Shown: positions 1 through 53,821, counted from the first letter of the stretch. The stretch is DNA of 64,000 bases from Macrobrachium rosenbergii (GCF_040412425.1 NC_089743.1:81008471-81072470); one strand, 5' to 3'. Notes: generated from the letters alone by a model not told the origin. Program-made: numbers and translations.

Positions 1-568
<568 letters not shown>

Positions 569-2550
569 AAATAAAATAACAGTAAAACGAACAGAGGAGA
601 AAAATAGAATAAGAAATAAAACGAACAAGAGAGGGAAATGAGGCAGAGCTAGTAACAACACTTCAGTGTTTTAAGCAAGTCTAGCGTCAAACTGCGCAGA
701 AGTTACTCTCTGATCATTAAGGAATGTTTTACGTCTCACCTGTGAAGCTTGGCTTTAACTGGCAGGAAATCTTGACTTCGGTGATGTAAAAGAACCTCCT
801 TTGTAGGAGGAGTCAATTCAACTAATCCACCCAAAAATGACTTCCTTAGATAAGTCCTCAACCAGTTAGGCGTCTACCATGGGCTGGGCAGAAGCTGTTG
901 CCCGCCTATTGATGAGATGGGCATTTTCCGTTCAAGAACCTTGAAAAAACAAGCTTGAGGAGGAAGAGAGCAGAACAGAGAAGGAACTGATAGAAGCAGA
1001 GAGAAAGAGCCTGAGAGAGTGAGGTCACAGGCCTCACCAGTTGTGGTTTGGTGGTAACCAGATTCAAGAAGGCAAGGCTCACACTCTGACTCACACTTCG
1101 ATTCGTATTCCTGCTACGTAACTTGTTCATATACGTATTTCACTTGTTTATGTACAGTGTTATTTTTACTAGTGTGTTAATGAAGTAAGAAAGCTGCACT
1201 GTGTCTTTCTAGAGCCTCCTGGGACTCAAAAAATGTTAGTTAGTTAGTTATAAATGATTTGTTTAACCAGACCTCTGAACTCTTTTAGGGTTCTTCTCGG
1301 GCTGGGAGACTCAAAAAATGAACTACAACAATAAAAGCAACTATAAAAAAAAATATATCATCATAACAAAGGTGCTGACAACAAAACATTAACAACAAGC
1401 ATCAAATGAAATGGTGAAATAATCATTACAAATGGTGCCAGCTATAATAGGATCCGAGATGATGTCAAAGTGCAGCGTGACAAACGAACAGTTAGCCTAC
1501 ATACTCAAGCATCTCATAACAAGTGAAGAAGTGAACAATAATGAATCGAGAGGCAGAACTCCAAACAGGCAACGAGGTGACTCATAACATCGACAAAAAC
1601 AAAGATTGAACCACGAGAACGCAAGCAACCCACTACAAACATCAACAGTCGAAACATTCGAAGTGAAATAGGACTTAAAAAAAAAAAAACATTACCGCTC
1701 AGAAAACCCACAACTAAGAAATATTTTTTCCCCGAAGAGAAAGCAACAAGTGAACAACAAGAAACAACGCAATATACCAGTGAAGCAGCAACAACGCCTT
1801 TGTGGTGGTAGCTATAGACAAACACAAAACAGATTTTTTCACACTGTTAAATATGGATGAGTGCATTTCACATGTACACTCCCATTAAAATTAAACATTA
1901 CTGTGAATTATAAGCAGCAGACAAAATTCCTGAAGGTCGGCGAAGAAAGAAAAGGACAATTTTAGTCAAACTCAAAACCAGAAGTCGTATCCTGAGTGTC
2001 TACAGCATACGACGTGCCTACACTGCTGGTCGCGAAAAGGAAAAGTGATAACAAGCAACACAACCGAACTAAGTAAGTCATGATTGGAAAGTTATTCTTA
2101 ATTCTCTCTCTCAGCGAGTGTAATTTTTTTTTTTTTTTTAAGTTCTCTTTCTCATTGAGTGTATGAAAAATTTCATGATGTTATCTCTCAGATCTCTCTC
2201 AGAAAGTTTATACAACTTTTATGGTTCTCTCAAAATTTTTTTTTTAACTTGTGATTTTTTGATGTTTGATAGATAGGAATCTAACAACATTCTTTTGATG
2301 AAATGTTTTTTGAATACTGTTGTGTATTTGTGTCAGAATTTTTTTTTTATGATTTGTAGCATACTGTACTGGTAATATGCAGGATTCATTTGACAAACTG
2401 TTAAATGCCATTAGACATAGACATTACCGTTTAAGACCACCAACAGTTAGACAGTCGAATTCCAGTGCCAAGTTCACGAATACCATTAACTCAAGAAAAT
2501 ACTAACAATAATAACAAAGCAACAATACTAACACATTTCACTTTAGAAAA
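569..2550. other. No gene recognised; possible leader of the Gag-like element
   Basis: No long or family-like frame is present. The only recognisable pieces are a SINE 3' fragment (1256-1312) and short T- and A-runs. A TGGTGCCAGC string at about 1434 could be a primer-binding site for the Gag-like ORF that follows, with the sequence before it as an LTR. No matching 3' LTR was found, so this remains a guess. Confidence 0.3.
1256..1312 (-). repeat. SINE 3'-end fragment, inverted
   Basis: The string TTGTTTAACCAGACC followed by a diverged GGGCTGG block is the reverse complement of the 3' end of the tRNA-derived SINE at 24173-24429 (AGTGGTCTGGTTAAAC end). Only about 55 bp is recognisable. Confidence 0.45.
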
Positions 2551-3045
2551 ATGGCCCAAGCAGCGATCATTACGCAAGCCACACGATTCTGTGGAAGAGT
2601 TGAAAGTTCAAATTCTGACATAAATAGGTTAGAATCATATTCTGTGAACCAGTGGCTAGTGGACGCAGACAGTCGAATATCTTCAGCGAGAATAACAGAT
2701 GAAAGAGCAAAAATTAATGAAGCCTTGCTTCTTGTTAGTGCAGAAAGTGGTGATGCACATAGAACTTTGAATTCAGTTAGACTCAGCAAAATAACCACAT
2801 ACACTGATTTTAAAAGAATTTATTTATCAATCTGGGAATTAGTAAGTCAAAGTGATGCATTATTTAATATCAATAAATTCCTTACCCAGCATTATGATGG
2901 AGAATCCATAGCAAATCTTCACACAGATGTTGAAGAATCAACACACAAAGTAATTGAAGACTTAAGAAAAACGAATATCACCAAAGGAAATAAGAATGAG
3001 TTTGGTGATGAAGAAGATGATTTAGTTAGCTTAACAATGTTTTAA
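2551..3045 (+). CDS. Gag-like ORF of an unidentified retroelement
   Basis: A 164-codon open frame starting at ATG 2551. Residues about 34-75 (VNQWLVDADSR, then ARITDERAKINEALLLVSA and a GDAHRTL block) have the charged helical character of LTR-retrotransposon capsid proteins, which bind RNA and build the particle. The frame stops at 3045, but capsid-like sequence continues in another frame (NALREKEKKAFKKVKIDPRS, to a stop near 3206), followed by a basic Asn/Gln/Arg/Lys-rich tail up to about 3380. The gene therefore looks frameshifted. No zinc knuckle, protease, RT or integrase follows, so it is an orphan Gag fragment. No host gene family is recognised; assignment to Gag rests on composition and motif style. 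Confidence 0.5.
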   Translation: MAQAAIITQATRFCGRVESSNSDINRLESYSVNQWLVDADSRISSARITDERAKINEALLLVSAESGDAHRTLNSVRLSKITTYTDFKRIYLSIWELVSQSDALFNINKFLTQHYDGESIANLHTDVEESTHKVIEDLRKTNITKGNKNEFGDEEDDLVSLTMF

Positions 3046-3380
3046 ATTACTTGTCATTTGGAACAATATATAACGCTCTCAGAGAAAAAGAAAAGAAAGC
3101 TTTCAAAAAAGTTAAAATTGATCCTAGAAGTGATAGCCTTACAGCTTTAATATCAATGAGGCAAGAAATCCAGAAAAAACAAAAGATTTTTCTAAGGAAT
3201 TTGTAGGGATAACAGAAACAAAATGAAAGGAAAGGCAGAAATACCTTTGATTCATATAAGGGAAATAACAAGTATAATGATAATTCCAGACAAGTAGGGA
3301 ACAGACAAATTTCCTTTCAAAGGAAGTATGCACAAAGTACTAGGAAAAAGTGGAATCCAAACCAGAAAGGAAGACAGAGT
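3046..3380 (+). pseudogene. Frameshifted continuation of the Gag-like ORF
   Basis: Lys-rich sequence (AFKKVKIDPRSD) and then a polar, basic segment (SRQVGNRQISFQRKYAQSTR) continue the upstream ORF in shifted frames. A CT microsatellite ends the similarity. It looks like the nucleic-acid-binding tail of the same Gag. Confidence 0.4.
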
Positions 3381-3413
3381 CTCTCTCTCTCTCTCTCTCT
3401 CTCCTCTCTCTCT
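3381..3413. repeat. (CT)n microsatellite
   Basis: A CT dinucleotide run of about 33 bp with one CC interruption. Confidence 0.9.
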
Positions 3414-3923
3414 GTCACTGTATGGGCTAAATTTTGCTGCTCAGTCACAACATCTCACTTCTTTTCCCTCCAGTCCAACTTCTTGGTCCAATTTACTAAG
3501 TTTTTGAAGAACTGTTGCCATTCTAACTTCTATGCTAATTCACCATATGGACTAAAATATAAATATTTATTAACTGTACATTTCACAGTAGGTTCTCACT
3601 TTTTACAGGATGTGGTCCGGCAAATGTTCTGTTTATTCTCTTCTCGCCCTCTTGGCATGGCTCCCACTAAAACAGATTTCTCCAAACAAAGCTTTGGGTC
3701 TCTTCTCTTCATGAGTTTATGAGGAGGGATGTGAGTTAGGATGACTTCTGTTGGTCTGCTGTCTATCTAACTATCTTGGTCATACAGTGTACTGTATATA
3801 TGGTGCCCTCAGCCCTCCCTCAAATTTTCAGGCCTACACTCTGCATACCTCAGCAGAAGTTACATAAATCTGATCAACTTGGGCAGTCTGGAAATAGTTC
3901 TAAACTTCTGTACAAAATTAATA
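3414..3923. other. No feature recognised
   Basis: Short open frames only, with no motif or repeat that I recognise. Confidence 0.4.
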
Positions 3924-4219
3924 AGGCAGTCCCTGGTTAACGGTGGGGGTTCTGTTCCTGGCAAGGCTCTGCTAACTGAAAATCGCCAATAATTATGGTA
4001 ATAAATGGTGTTTACAACATCGTAAGCACCAATAAACCACTTATCGGCACCATTACCTGCATATTGGCGCCGATAAACCACTTACTGATGCCAATAAACC
4101 ACTCACCGATGCCAAAAATCGCCTACCGTCCCTGAAAATCTGGTTAACGATGTTGTTAGCCAAGTGCCGTAAAATTGGAACGTTGTTAACTGACGCCGCC
4201 GATAAGCGAGGACTGCCTA
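3924..4219. mobile_element. MITE of the CAGGCAGTCCC family, copy 1
   Basis: Diverged ends (AGGCAGTCCCTGG and GAGGACTGCCTA) face each other as terminal inverted repeats and are flanked by TA on both sides. The interior is the family's GCCGATAA / AATCGCC inverted sub-repeats. TA duplication and TIR style indicate a non-autonomous Tc1/mariner-pogo (Tigger-like) element. It lacks any coding sequence. Confidence 0.8.
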
Positions 4220-4221
4220 TA

Positions 4222-4833
4222 CATACTGTACTTCGTTAATCAATCTTGAACTTAAGAGAAATTTACAAAGTACTTATTTTTTGTTACTACAACAGAAAAC
4301 AGTGCCAAAAGGAACTGTGTAAAAGGAAATGAAATCTTATAAATTATGCTTTGACACTCCTTTGGGGATTCAAATTGTTGACTACTGAAGCAGTATGTAG
4401 ACACTTCGTTCATTCAGCTACAGAGGGTATAAATGGAGAAACGAGATGCACAACTACATATATAAAGTATCATAACAGGCTTGCACCCCTCTCTATGGTT
4501 TCACCACCTCCCCACTCCACCATTAGGAAGCGGACACATTCAAACTACCAAACAGATCCTGTGTGGTGTACATCCCATTTAATGATCTCAGTCTGTCTGC
4601 CAACTTCACTGATTCCACGATTTTCTGTTGAACTTATCCCCAAATTACTGCATTCGTGAAATTTCGGCAATTTGCAGACTTTTTCATTGAGAAATATTCT
4701 AAGTGTATTTTGATGTTATTTTCATGACTAAATACATTTCTTTATGATAAAAACTTGATTTACTCATTTTCAGATATTAATATTAGAGTAAGCACACCAT
4801 AGTATCATACAATGTATTCTATTTTATGTATTT
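4222..4833. other. No feature recognised
   Basis: AT-rich sequence between the MITE and the Gypsy 5' LTR. I see nothing supportable in it. Confidence 0.4.
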
Positions 4834-4837
4834 AAGT

Positions 4838-5150
4838 TGTAAAGACGTGTTCTTTACCCATTAATTACGATCATGTATCACATCTATCAGCACTTGTAAA
4901 ATCTAATGTATATATTTGTATGTAGAATTTCCTGTACTTTTCATAATATATATTTTATCACTGTATGTACATTATGTCTCTTGTCATTGTTATTTGATTG
5001 ACTGTTAACAAACACAATTTGCTCCCACTCAGTGTGTGGGTCACGGTGACTGGGAGTCAGGCACCTCATTTCTGTCCGCATGTTGCTATATATACCTTTG
5101 CCCAGGCAATAAATCAATCAGTATCCATTTCTGTCTTCTTTGACCTCACA
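4838..5150 (+). repeat. Gypsy 5' LTR
   Basis: 313 bp, TG...CA. It matches 9646-9978 over its full length with many substitutions and one indel. It contains CAATAAATCAATCAGT near the end, which includes an AATAAA-type signal. Confidence 0.9.
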
Positions 5151-5152
5151 AC

Positions 5153-5161
5153 TGGTGACCC
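5153..5161 (+). other. Primer-binding site, tRNA-Trp type
   Basis: TGGTGACCC starts two bases after the LTR end. It is complementary to the 3' end of tRNA-Trp (CCA included), a primer used by CsRn1-type Gypsy elements. Beyond nine bases the match decays. Confidence 0.7.
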
Positions 5162-6330
5162 AAAAAGCAAAGGTAAACATAGTGGTCTTGGCTTTGCCAT
5201 TAACGGACTCACTACAGCTGCTTTATCTTCAGGAAGCCTTTAACAGAACCATACGGCGACAAAGTCTAGACCTCTGAAAGCTCCTTCCTCAGAGAACACC
5301 CACGCTATTAATGGACTAACTACAGCGTACCTTCTTCAGGTACGTTCTGGAGATCTCGAACGGTTTGGCCCTGCCATTTACAATTCACGTCGACCATATT
5401 AAGAAGTCATTAACGGAACCACACGGCGTATAGTTTTGACTTCTGGCGAGCTAAACACATTAACAGACTAGAAATACGGCACTTATTTGCATTTTGGTGT
5501 GAGGCAAAATGTTAGACACTGAAGTAGAAAAGTCGTTCAGGACACACACATCCTCTGTGTATCCCCTCTCTCGCCTTGAAAGGCAGCAATAAGTCAGGCG
5601 ATGAAAAATGCCCACGTTCTCGAGTAACCAAATACACGCCATCTTGGTTCCTGCGGAGCAGGCGTCCATTTCAGTAGCTAAATCATGGAGCGAGAAACAA
5701 AAGCGGACGTCACCATGACAGCGCTGCGGAGGAGGTCTTCAATAAAAATCACCCCATGGTTGGACTGCAGCTGGGCAAAGTCAAGTGAAGAGGCCTGCTG
5801 AAAAAACTCATTGACACATACTCTATATGCCGTCCAGAGAGGCCCAACGCACCTGGGGGCGCAGCACCAAGGCGCCTGGGAGATGAGAACTACAAAGGTC
5901 TCCTGATGCTGCAGTTTTGACTTGGATGGAGGAGGAGTCAGGCTTATGAAAAAATTTTCTATAAGTCTTCTGCAGGGGTGAGAGGCACAAGACCATGGAA
6001 GCAGGCAGCTCTTGATGGTCGAGCTGGTGAGTGTGGCACACAAACTCCACGAGGCGCAGGCCTCCCAGGCATGCCGCAACACCTGCAGCCTGCAGCCTGG
6101 TGGCAGAAGAAGCCTTAGAGGCACGAATGTGGTATACAGGAAAGGCGCGCGCGCAGCAGAAGACAAGGACAAATCCAGGCTGGTGTGCTTCCGCCGGAGG
6201 TTTGGAAAGGATGCCAGAATTGCAGAGCCCCTGTTCTTTCTAAAAAACTAGAAAGGTGACCACCCGTAACAGTGGCCGCAAACCTTAAGAATCCCAGCCA
6301 GTGGTTCTTTATCCCAGCCTTCCATATTGG
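5162..6330 (+). pseudogene. Decayed Gag/leader region of the Gypsy element
   Basis: This interval sits between the primer site and the protease, where Gag is expected. A possible start (ATG at about 5684, MERETKADVTM) is followed by stops and frame changes within about 40 codons. No capsid or zinc-knuckle motif is certain. Assignment rests on position. Confidence 0.45.
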
Positions 6331-6560
6331 GACAAGCGAATGCTGACAGACACGGGGCTATGCAGTTGGTATTTCCGCCACTGAGGGAGGACTGCACGAC
6401 TGCATGTCGGCACCACAAACACGCACTAATGCGACCCCCATCCGGCTGCTAAGGAACTCGGACCATGGGAATATCCATCTGGGCCATAAAATATGAATGG
6501 CCCTTTGTCGCCGTGGATGTCAAGTTTCCCTTAGCACCCAGATTCCCTCCACACACATCA
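6330..6560 (+). pseudogene. Gypsy aspartic protease remnant
   Basis: A LTDTG motif at about 6342-6356 is the catalytic Asp-Thr-Gly of a retropepsin that would process the Gag-Pol polyprotein. The frame shifts immediately after it. A downstream FPLAPRFPP-like stretch and LLVDV fit the end of the domain. No intact frame exists. Confidence 0.55.
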
Positions 6561-6689
6561 TACTGCTGGTAGATGTCGGCTGGAAGCATATACTGGATGC
6601 TGAACCTGCAGCTCCCGACCGCTCCCCGGACTGGGAATGCCCCGTATGCTCCAACTCATCGAACAAATACAGTGCCCTCCTGCCGCGAA

Positions 6690-7374
6690 TTCCCCAGATG
6701 TCTTCAAGCAGAACTGCATCACCACCACAGGCCATACGACACGTGCCAAGTTCCACCGCCTGCCACAAAAACTCCAGGATGCTAAATGGCGGTTGGCAGA
6801 TGGAAAGGATGGGTATCTGCAAAAAGGCATTGAGTCCATGGGCATTCCTCCTCATGGTGAAGAAACCAGATGGTTCCTGGAGGCCCTGTGGGGACTATCG
6901 TCCTTCTGACCTAGTGACAACACCGGACCTCTATCCCCTGCCAAGCATGCCGGGACCCTAACAGGACCCTGCATGGGCCAATATATTCACACAATGGATT
7001 TGCTCAGTCCTATTTTCAGGTACCAGTACATCCCGACAACGTTCCGAAGACAGCCATCTTCACGCTGTTTGGGACGTATACCTTCTACTCCACTTTCGGC
7101 CTCAGGAAGGCTGGGGCCGCATTCCAGTGCCATATGGACAGCATCTTGGGGGACCTATCTTTCTGTCTGCTACGTGGACGACATCCTGATCTTCTCCAGG
7201 TCCCTGGAGGAGCACCTGGGTCACGTCTGGGCTGTGCTGAAACGCCTTCAGGAGAACGGATTAGTCATCAGATTTGACAAATGTACCTTCGGAGTGGAGA
7301 ACATAGACTTCCTGGGACACAGGTCTCTCCCACACAGTGTCCTTCCAATGGCCCCTTCAAGGTGGATGGAGTGA
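6690..7374 (+). pseudogene. Gypsy reverse transcriptase, frameshifted
   Basis: Recognisable RT blocks lie in several frames. An ITTTG...RAKFHRLPQKLQDAK block is at about 6715-6785, VKKPDGSWRPCGDYR then TTPDLYPLPSM at about 6857-6950, and CYVDDILIFSRSLEEHLGHV followed by a CTFGVENIDFLGH block in the 6973-7374 frame. YVDD is the polymerase active site. The order and spacing match Ty3/Gypsy RT, which copies element RNA into DNA using a tRNA primer. At least three frame changes, and loss of part of the palm between about 6960 and 7150, make it inactive. Confidence 0.88.
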
Positions 7375-7559
7375 AGGATTTTCCTGGACCAAGATCAAGT
7401 CCCTGCAGGGTTCCTCCCAGCATGGTCAACTACTGCCGACGATTCATGCCAGACATCGCCCATCATGTCCCAAACCAGGGTGCTGAAGGGAAGCCAGAAG
7501 CACTGACTTGAGTGCCGCAGCAAAAGGCGTTCAACAGATGAGGAAAGCCCTTGCCAAAA

Positions 7560-7940
7560 ACCACCACCTTAACATATCAAGACCCCACCGCCCCGCTGAG
7601 ACTTACCACCGATGTCAGCAACATCACTTGCAGAGCCGTGCTGGAGCAGATAGACAGTTCCCCCTGCCTGCTTGCTTTTTTTAGCCGCGAGTTAAAGCCG
7701 CTGGGGGTGCTGCAGTGCATTTGACGAGAACTGCTCAGCAATCTACCAAGCGTGGCATTTCAAGTACCTCTTGGGTTGGCAGCCTTTCACCATCTGACCG
7801 ACCTAAGCTATTTGGTATGCGTTCCGCAGTGGGAGGCATGGTGGCAAGACAACAACGGCTTTGGCGGCTGCTATCTCCGAATTCAGATACCAATCAATTC
7901 GTCCCGGCAAGAAAAACCCGGTAGCGGCGTATCAGGGTGA
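7560..7940 (+). pseudogene. Gypsy RNase H remnant
   Basis: LRLTTDVSN, then AVLEQID and AFFSRELKPL (about 7595-7700), are the start of a Gypsy RNase H, with the first catalytic Asp kept in TTD. A stop and frame changes follow; later blocks (RELLSNLPSVAFQ) are only partly readable. Confidence 0.75.
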
Positions 7941-8124
7941 AATAAATTCAGTCCGCGCCTGAGCGCATTCTGGTGGTGAAGGAACAGGCCACAGACCGGA
8001 AAGCGGCAGCTTGCGCGCTGAAGTGGGAAGGGAGCGTGCCAATGGTGAATCGGTTCGACGCTTCTCTGCGACACCAGCACAGTACACCCACGCCCCCTGA
8101 TACCTGTGTCACGAAGAAAGCAGG

Positions 8125-8871
8125 CGTTTGACATCATCCACGGGCTGTCCCATCCATCAGGATGAACAACAACATGCCTAATGACAGAGAAATTCGTGTG
8201 GCACGGGATCAGGAAGGACGTACGAGAATGGCGAAGAACTGCATACCGTGCCAGACAAGTAAGATCATCCGGCATAAGGAATCAAGCATCGGATACTTCC
8301 CTCAACCACATCAGCATTTCAGGCACATCCACGTAGACGTTGTAGGACCTCTGCCACAATCAGGGGGCGCCAGATACCTCCTGACAATCATAGACCGTTC
8401 CACAAGATGGCTGGAAGCAACCCTAATGGTAGAAGCATCAACAAGCGCCTGTGCGGAAACACTACTATCAAGTTGGATAAGCCATTTAGGTGTGCCGGAC
8501 AATATAACTACAGACAGGGGCCGGCATTCTTATCAGCACTCTGGGTCTCCCTGGCATGCCTGATGGGGACAACACTCCACAGTACGACGGCATACAACCC
8601 TGCGGCCAACGATATGGTGGAAAGAACCCACTGTTCATTGATAGCAGCTCTGATGGCACGTTGTACTGATGAAAATTGGAAGGCACAGCTGCCCTGGGTC
8701 CTGCTGGGTCTCAGCACCGCACCAAGGGCAAACGGTGAGGAATCTCCCGCGGAGAAAGTCTATGGCGAAGCACTGGCCATACCTGGAGAATTCTTCCCCA
8801 CAGAGCCAGATGACCCGGATAAGCCCCTCCCAAGGCTAAGAGAAATTGCAAAGAAGTTTGTGCCCTACTGA
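8125..8871 (+). pseudogene. Gypsy integrase, frameshifted
   Basis: Zinc-finger side: HGLSHPS, then [13 protein letters not shown], and after a one-base loss [11 protein letters not shown] (CxxC half of HHCC). Catalytic core: [12 protein letters not shown] carries the first Asp, [11 protein letters not shown] the second, and NPAANDMVERTH, after another frame change, the Glu of the DDE triad. The DDE residues are all still visible, but not in one frame. The domain would join element DNA to the host chromosome. The MITE at 8927 separates this part from its C-terminal tail. Confidence 0.88.
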
Positions 8872-8926
8872 AAGACTTTTGCGGACAGGACCTGTAACTT
8901 CAGCCCAGAAGGCCTGAAAACCTGTA

Positions 8927-9205
8927 CAGGCAGTCCCCAGTTATCGGCGGGGTTCCGTTTCTGAGGGTGTGATGATAACCGAAAATCACCGCTAACCAAA
9001 AATCGGCGATTTCAGCGCTTTTTCAGCAATTTTCGGGATCGAAAAGTGCTGATTTTCCGTTATCGGTGCCTCTGTTAGGTATGTATCGGTGCAAATACCC
9101 AATTATTGGTGCCAATAAGCGAAAATTGCCGATTTTTGTCAATTGACAAGCCCCATAAAACCGAATCGCTGTTAACCGAGCCCGCCGTTAACCGGGGACT
9201 GCCTG
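8927..9205. mobile_element. MITE of the CAGGCAGTCCC family, copy 2, nested in the Gypsy element
   Basis: Perfect ends CAGGCAGTCCCC and GGGGACTGCCTG are flanked by TA on both sides (8925-8926, 9206-9207). It interrupts the integrase C-terminal region, so it arrived after the Gypsy insertion. Interior GGCGATTT / AAATCGCC type inverted sub-repeats match the other copies. Confidence 0.95.
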
Positions 9206-9238
9206 TACACACATCTTCATGAGAAGTGATGCCCACCC

Positions 9239-9421
9239 TTGACCAGACCATACCGAGTTGTCAGTAGAACATCCAAGGTTTACCTCGTCAACATCCATGG
9301 GCGGGAAGACTGGATATCTGTCGACAGGTTAAAGCCAGCCTTCAAATGGACAGCGGGACCTGGGAGGAAACTGGCAGACGTCCCAGAATTCCTCCACAAA
9401 ACAAGACCTCGGATGAAGTGA
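9239..9421 (+). pseudogene. Gypsy integrase C-terminal (GPY/F-type) tail
   Basis: A 60-codon frame with RPYRVVSRTSKVYLVN and HGREDWISVDRLKPAF. This is the GPY/F-type chromatin-facing tail followed by the common Gypsy ending. It continues the integrase after the nested MITE. Confidence 0.8.
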
Positions 9422-9626
9422 TCAGCATCCCAAAACGAAGTTGAGGACATCCCAAGGGCCGCACTAAGGATGTCATCTGCCCGGCAAAACTGCTGAACGA
9501 TTCAGCAGTCAAAGCTGTCCCACAGCCGCAGATATCAAGAACTCGGGGTCGGCTCCTGCTCCCAAGAAGATACTATGATTAACATTCAACAGATTCTTCC
9601 AATCATTATTTCATAATAATTGTCTT

Positions 9627-9636
9627 GGAGGGGGAA
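9627..9636 (+). other. Candidate polypurine tract
   Basis: GGAGGGGGAA lies shortly upstream of the 3' LTR, where plus-strand priming is expected. Nine bases separate it from the LTR start defined by the AAGT duplication, a larger gap than usual. Confidence 0.6.
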
Positions 9637-9645
9637 CACAGTACT

Positions 9646-9978
9646 TGTAAAGAAGTCTTCTTTACCCATTAATTACGATCATGTATCGCATCTGTCAACG
9701 CAGCAAGAATCTCACGTATATATTTGTATGTACAATTTCCTGGCCTTTTCGCCAATATATATTATATCACTGTATGTATATTATACCACTGTATGTACAT
9801 TATGTCTCTTGTTATTGTTATCTGGTTGACTGTTAACAAACACAAATTGCTCTCACTCAGCGTGTGGGTCACAGTGACAGGGGGTCAGGCACCTCGTTTC
9901 CTTCTGCACGCTGCTATGTATACCTTTGCCCAGGTAATAAATCAATCAGTACCCAGTTCTGCCTTCTTTGACCTCACA
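9646..9978 (+). repeat. Gypsy 3' LTR
   Basis: 333 bp, TGTAAAG...CTCACA, homologous to 4838-5150. It is longer because of an extra TGTATGTATATTATACCAC-type segment. It is followed directly by AAGT, the target duplication. Confidence 0.9.
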
Positions 9979-9982
9979 AAGT

Positions 9983-11128
9983 ACAAACTGTACTGTACTG
10001 AAGTTGTTAATTCTAGTGTTTCCCCTGTTCTCGAATGCGGGCCCAGCAGAGTGCTAGCCAAGAACTATACCGGCCCGTCCAATGACAGCAGTAAGGTGTA
10101 AAAAAGGACCATCTGGGTATCTTTAGTGACTGGGCAGGGCATAATGCTCTATCAGTAACATTGAGTTCTGTTGAGGAATAAGGGATTCTTCAACAGATCC
10201 TTATTCTTGGCTATGAATGATGGACAAAAGGACAAAAGCTAAGGATGGCTAGAGGTGAGTTCACTATCCTAGCTCCTGGTGGTGTTTTCACAATAGTATA
10301 CTAAGAGTAATGGTGAACAAGGCCAACTCACTCACTATTGCCACATCGGTGTGAGAAGGGTGTATGGAAAGACAGGCAACTGCTACAGGGTGGGGAACCC
10401 TCCAGCCTCAAATCTGTTTTATACTCTATCTCTTGGCATCATTCTAGACAAGACCAACTATGAGAGAACTTTGATATTGGCTCATCTGTCTTATAGTGGC
10501 ACCATAAAAGTACTGTAACTCTTTTGAGGACTCAAAGCAGCTACCAAAAATAGGTTTTTCTCATGTCAAAATCTGTGGTCTAAACCTATAAAAGTACTAT
10601 CAACTTACCCATGAATCTTGCCATAAAAACAGAGCTTAGTGAAGTTCGTTTTGGCATAATGCATGTCCTTTACCATACATGTTATATCTATCATAACAGA
10701 GTAAATAAAATGACAGTGCAGATATTATTGTACTTAAAAATATAGTACATTTGATGGTGTACATCTTAACTAAAAAAAAATGGGTTGATAAGAAGAAAAT
10801 GGACACAGTCATATTGAAACACTCCTAGCCTTTGATATTTTTACTACAGGACGGGGCACACTTCTGAAAAATCAGAAGAATTTTAATTATGACTTACATG
10901 ATTATTTTGTTTATACTGAAACATTCTGAAACAATCTGGACCATGTATGATTGCTTCAAAATATTACAATACACATTTTCTGAATATTATAAAGAATACG
11001 GCACAGTTATGGTAGCGTTGGTAAATTTTTCATATTAATGGTACATAAATTACATCTGGACAAGGATTTTTGACACACTGTGTATTGTGTTTAGAATAAA
11101 GATATCTGATAATTTTAAAAATTAAGTA
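9983..11128. other. 3' flank of translin, no gene recognised
   Basis: No protein-like frame. On the minus strand an ATTAAA hexamer (10882-10887) is a possible poly(A) signal for translin. No AATAAA was seen on that strand between 10.6 kb and the stop codon. Confidence 0.35.
10882..10887 (-). promoter_or_regulatory. Possible poly(A) signal (ATTAAA) of translin
   Basis: TTTAAT on the plus strand reads ATTAAA on the translin strand, about 570 bases past the stop codon. It is the only common variant I noticed in the near downstream region; cleavage here would place the MITE at 11129-11399 inside the 3' UTR. Confidence 0.25.
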
Positions 11129-11399
11129 CAGGCAGTCCCGGTTACAGGCGGCCTCGGTTGTCGGCGATCTGGTTTTACGGCGCTTGTCTAGGGGCGACGA
11201 TAACTGGATTTTCAGTGCCGATATGCGCCGATCTCTGGTTATCGGTGCCAATCCCCACTTAACAGTAGTGCTGGTCCCTGGTTATCAGCGCCAATGATAA
11301 TGGGATCGGAGCTATATCGCCCATTTTTGGTTATTGGCGATTCTCAGTTATCGTCACGCCGTAGGGAACAAACCCCTGCCAATAACCGGGGACTGCCTG
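11129..11399. mobile_element. MITE of the CAGGCAGTCCC family, copy 3, next to the translin stop
   Basis: Ends CAGGCAGTCCCGG and CGGGGACTGCCTG, TA on each side, GGCGAT/ATCGCC-rich interior. It starts 57 bases past the translin stop codon on the transcript side, so it probably lies in the 3' UTR. Confidence 0.93.
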
Positions 11400-11455
11400 T
11401 ATCTGGAAATTTTGAAAATGGTTTCAATATAAAAAAAATTTAAAATATCGCAAAT

Positions 11456-53821
<42,366 letters not shown>

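Larger units (their letters stand above)
4838..9978 (+). mobile_element. Ty3/Gypsy LTR retrotransposon, complete but degraded
   Basis: Two similar direct LTRs begin TGTAAAG and end CTCACA. The same 4-bp AAGT flanks the element at 4834-4837 and 9979-9982, a clean target-site duplication. Inside, in order, are a primer-binding site, a decayed Gag region, protease DTG, RT with YVDD, RNase H, integrase, and a GPY/F-type tail. This is the Ty3/Gypsy order. The primer site TGGTGACCC fits the 3' end of tRNA-Trp, which is typical of the CsRn1 clade, so a CsRn1-like element is likely. Many frameshifts and stops plus a nested MITE (8927-9205) make it non-autonomous today. It lies just beyond the 3' end of translin and in opposite orientation to it. 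Confidence 0.93.

Noticed and set aside
1514..1825. 103-codon minus-strand ORF with hydrophobic segments
   Set aside because: T-rich composition explains it; no motif, no splice sites of note.
3924..4219. CRISPR-like array suggested by repeated GCCGATAA units
   Set aside because: Units are inverted sub-repeats of a MITE in a eukaryotic intron-type setting, with no regular spacers.
5678..6172. 164-codon minus-strand ORF
   Set aside because: Antisense shadow of the decayed Gypsy Gag region.
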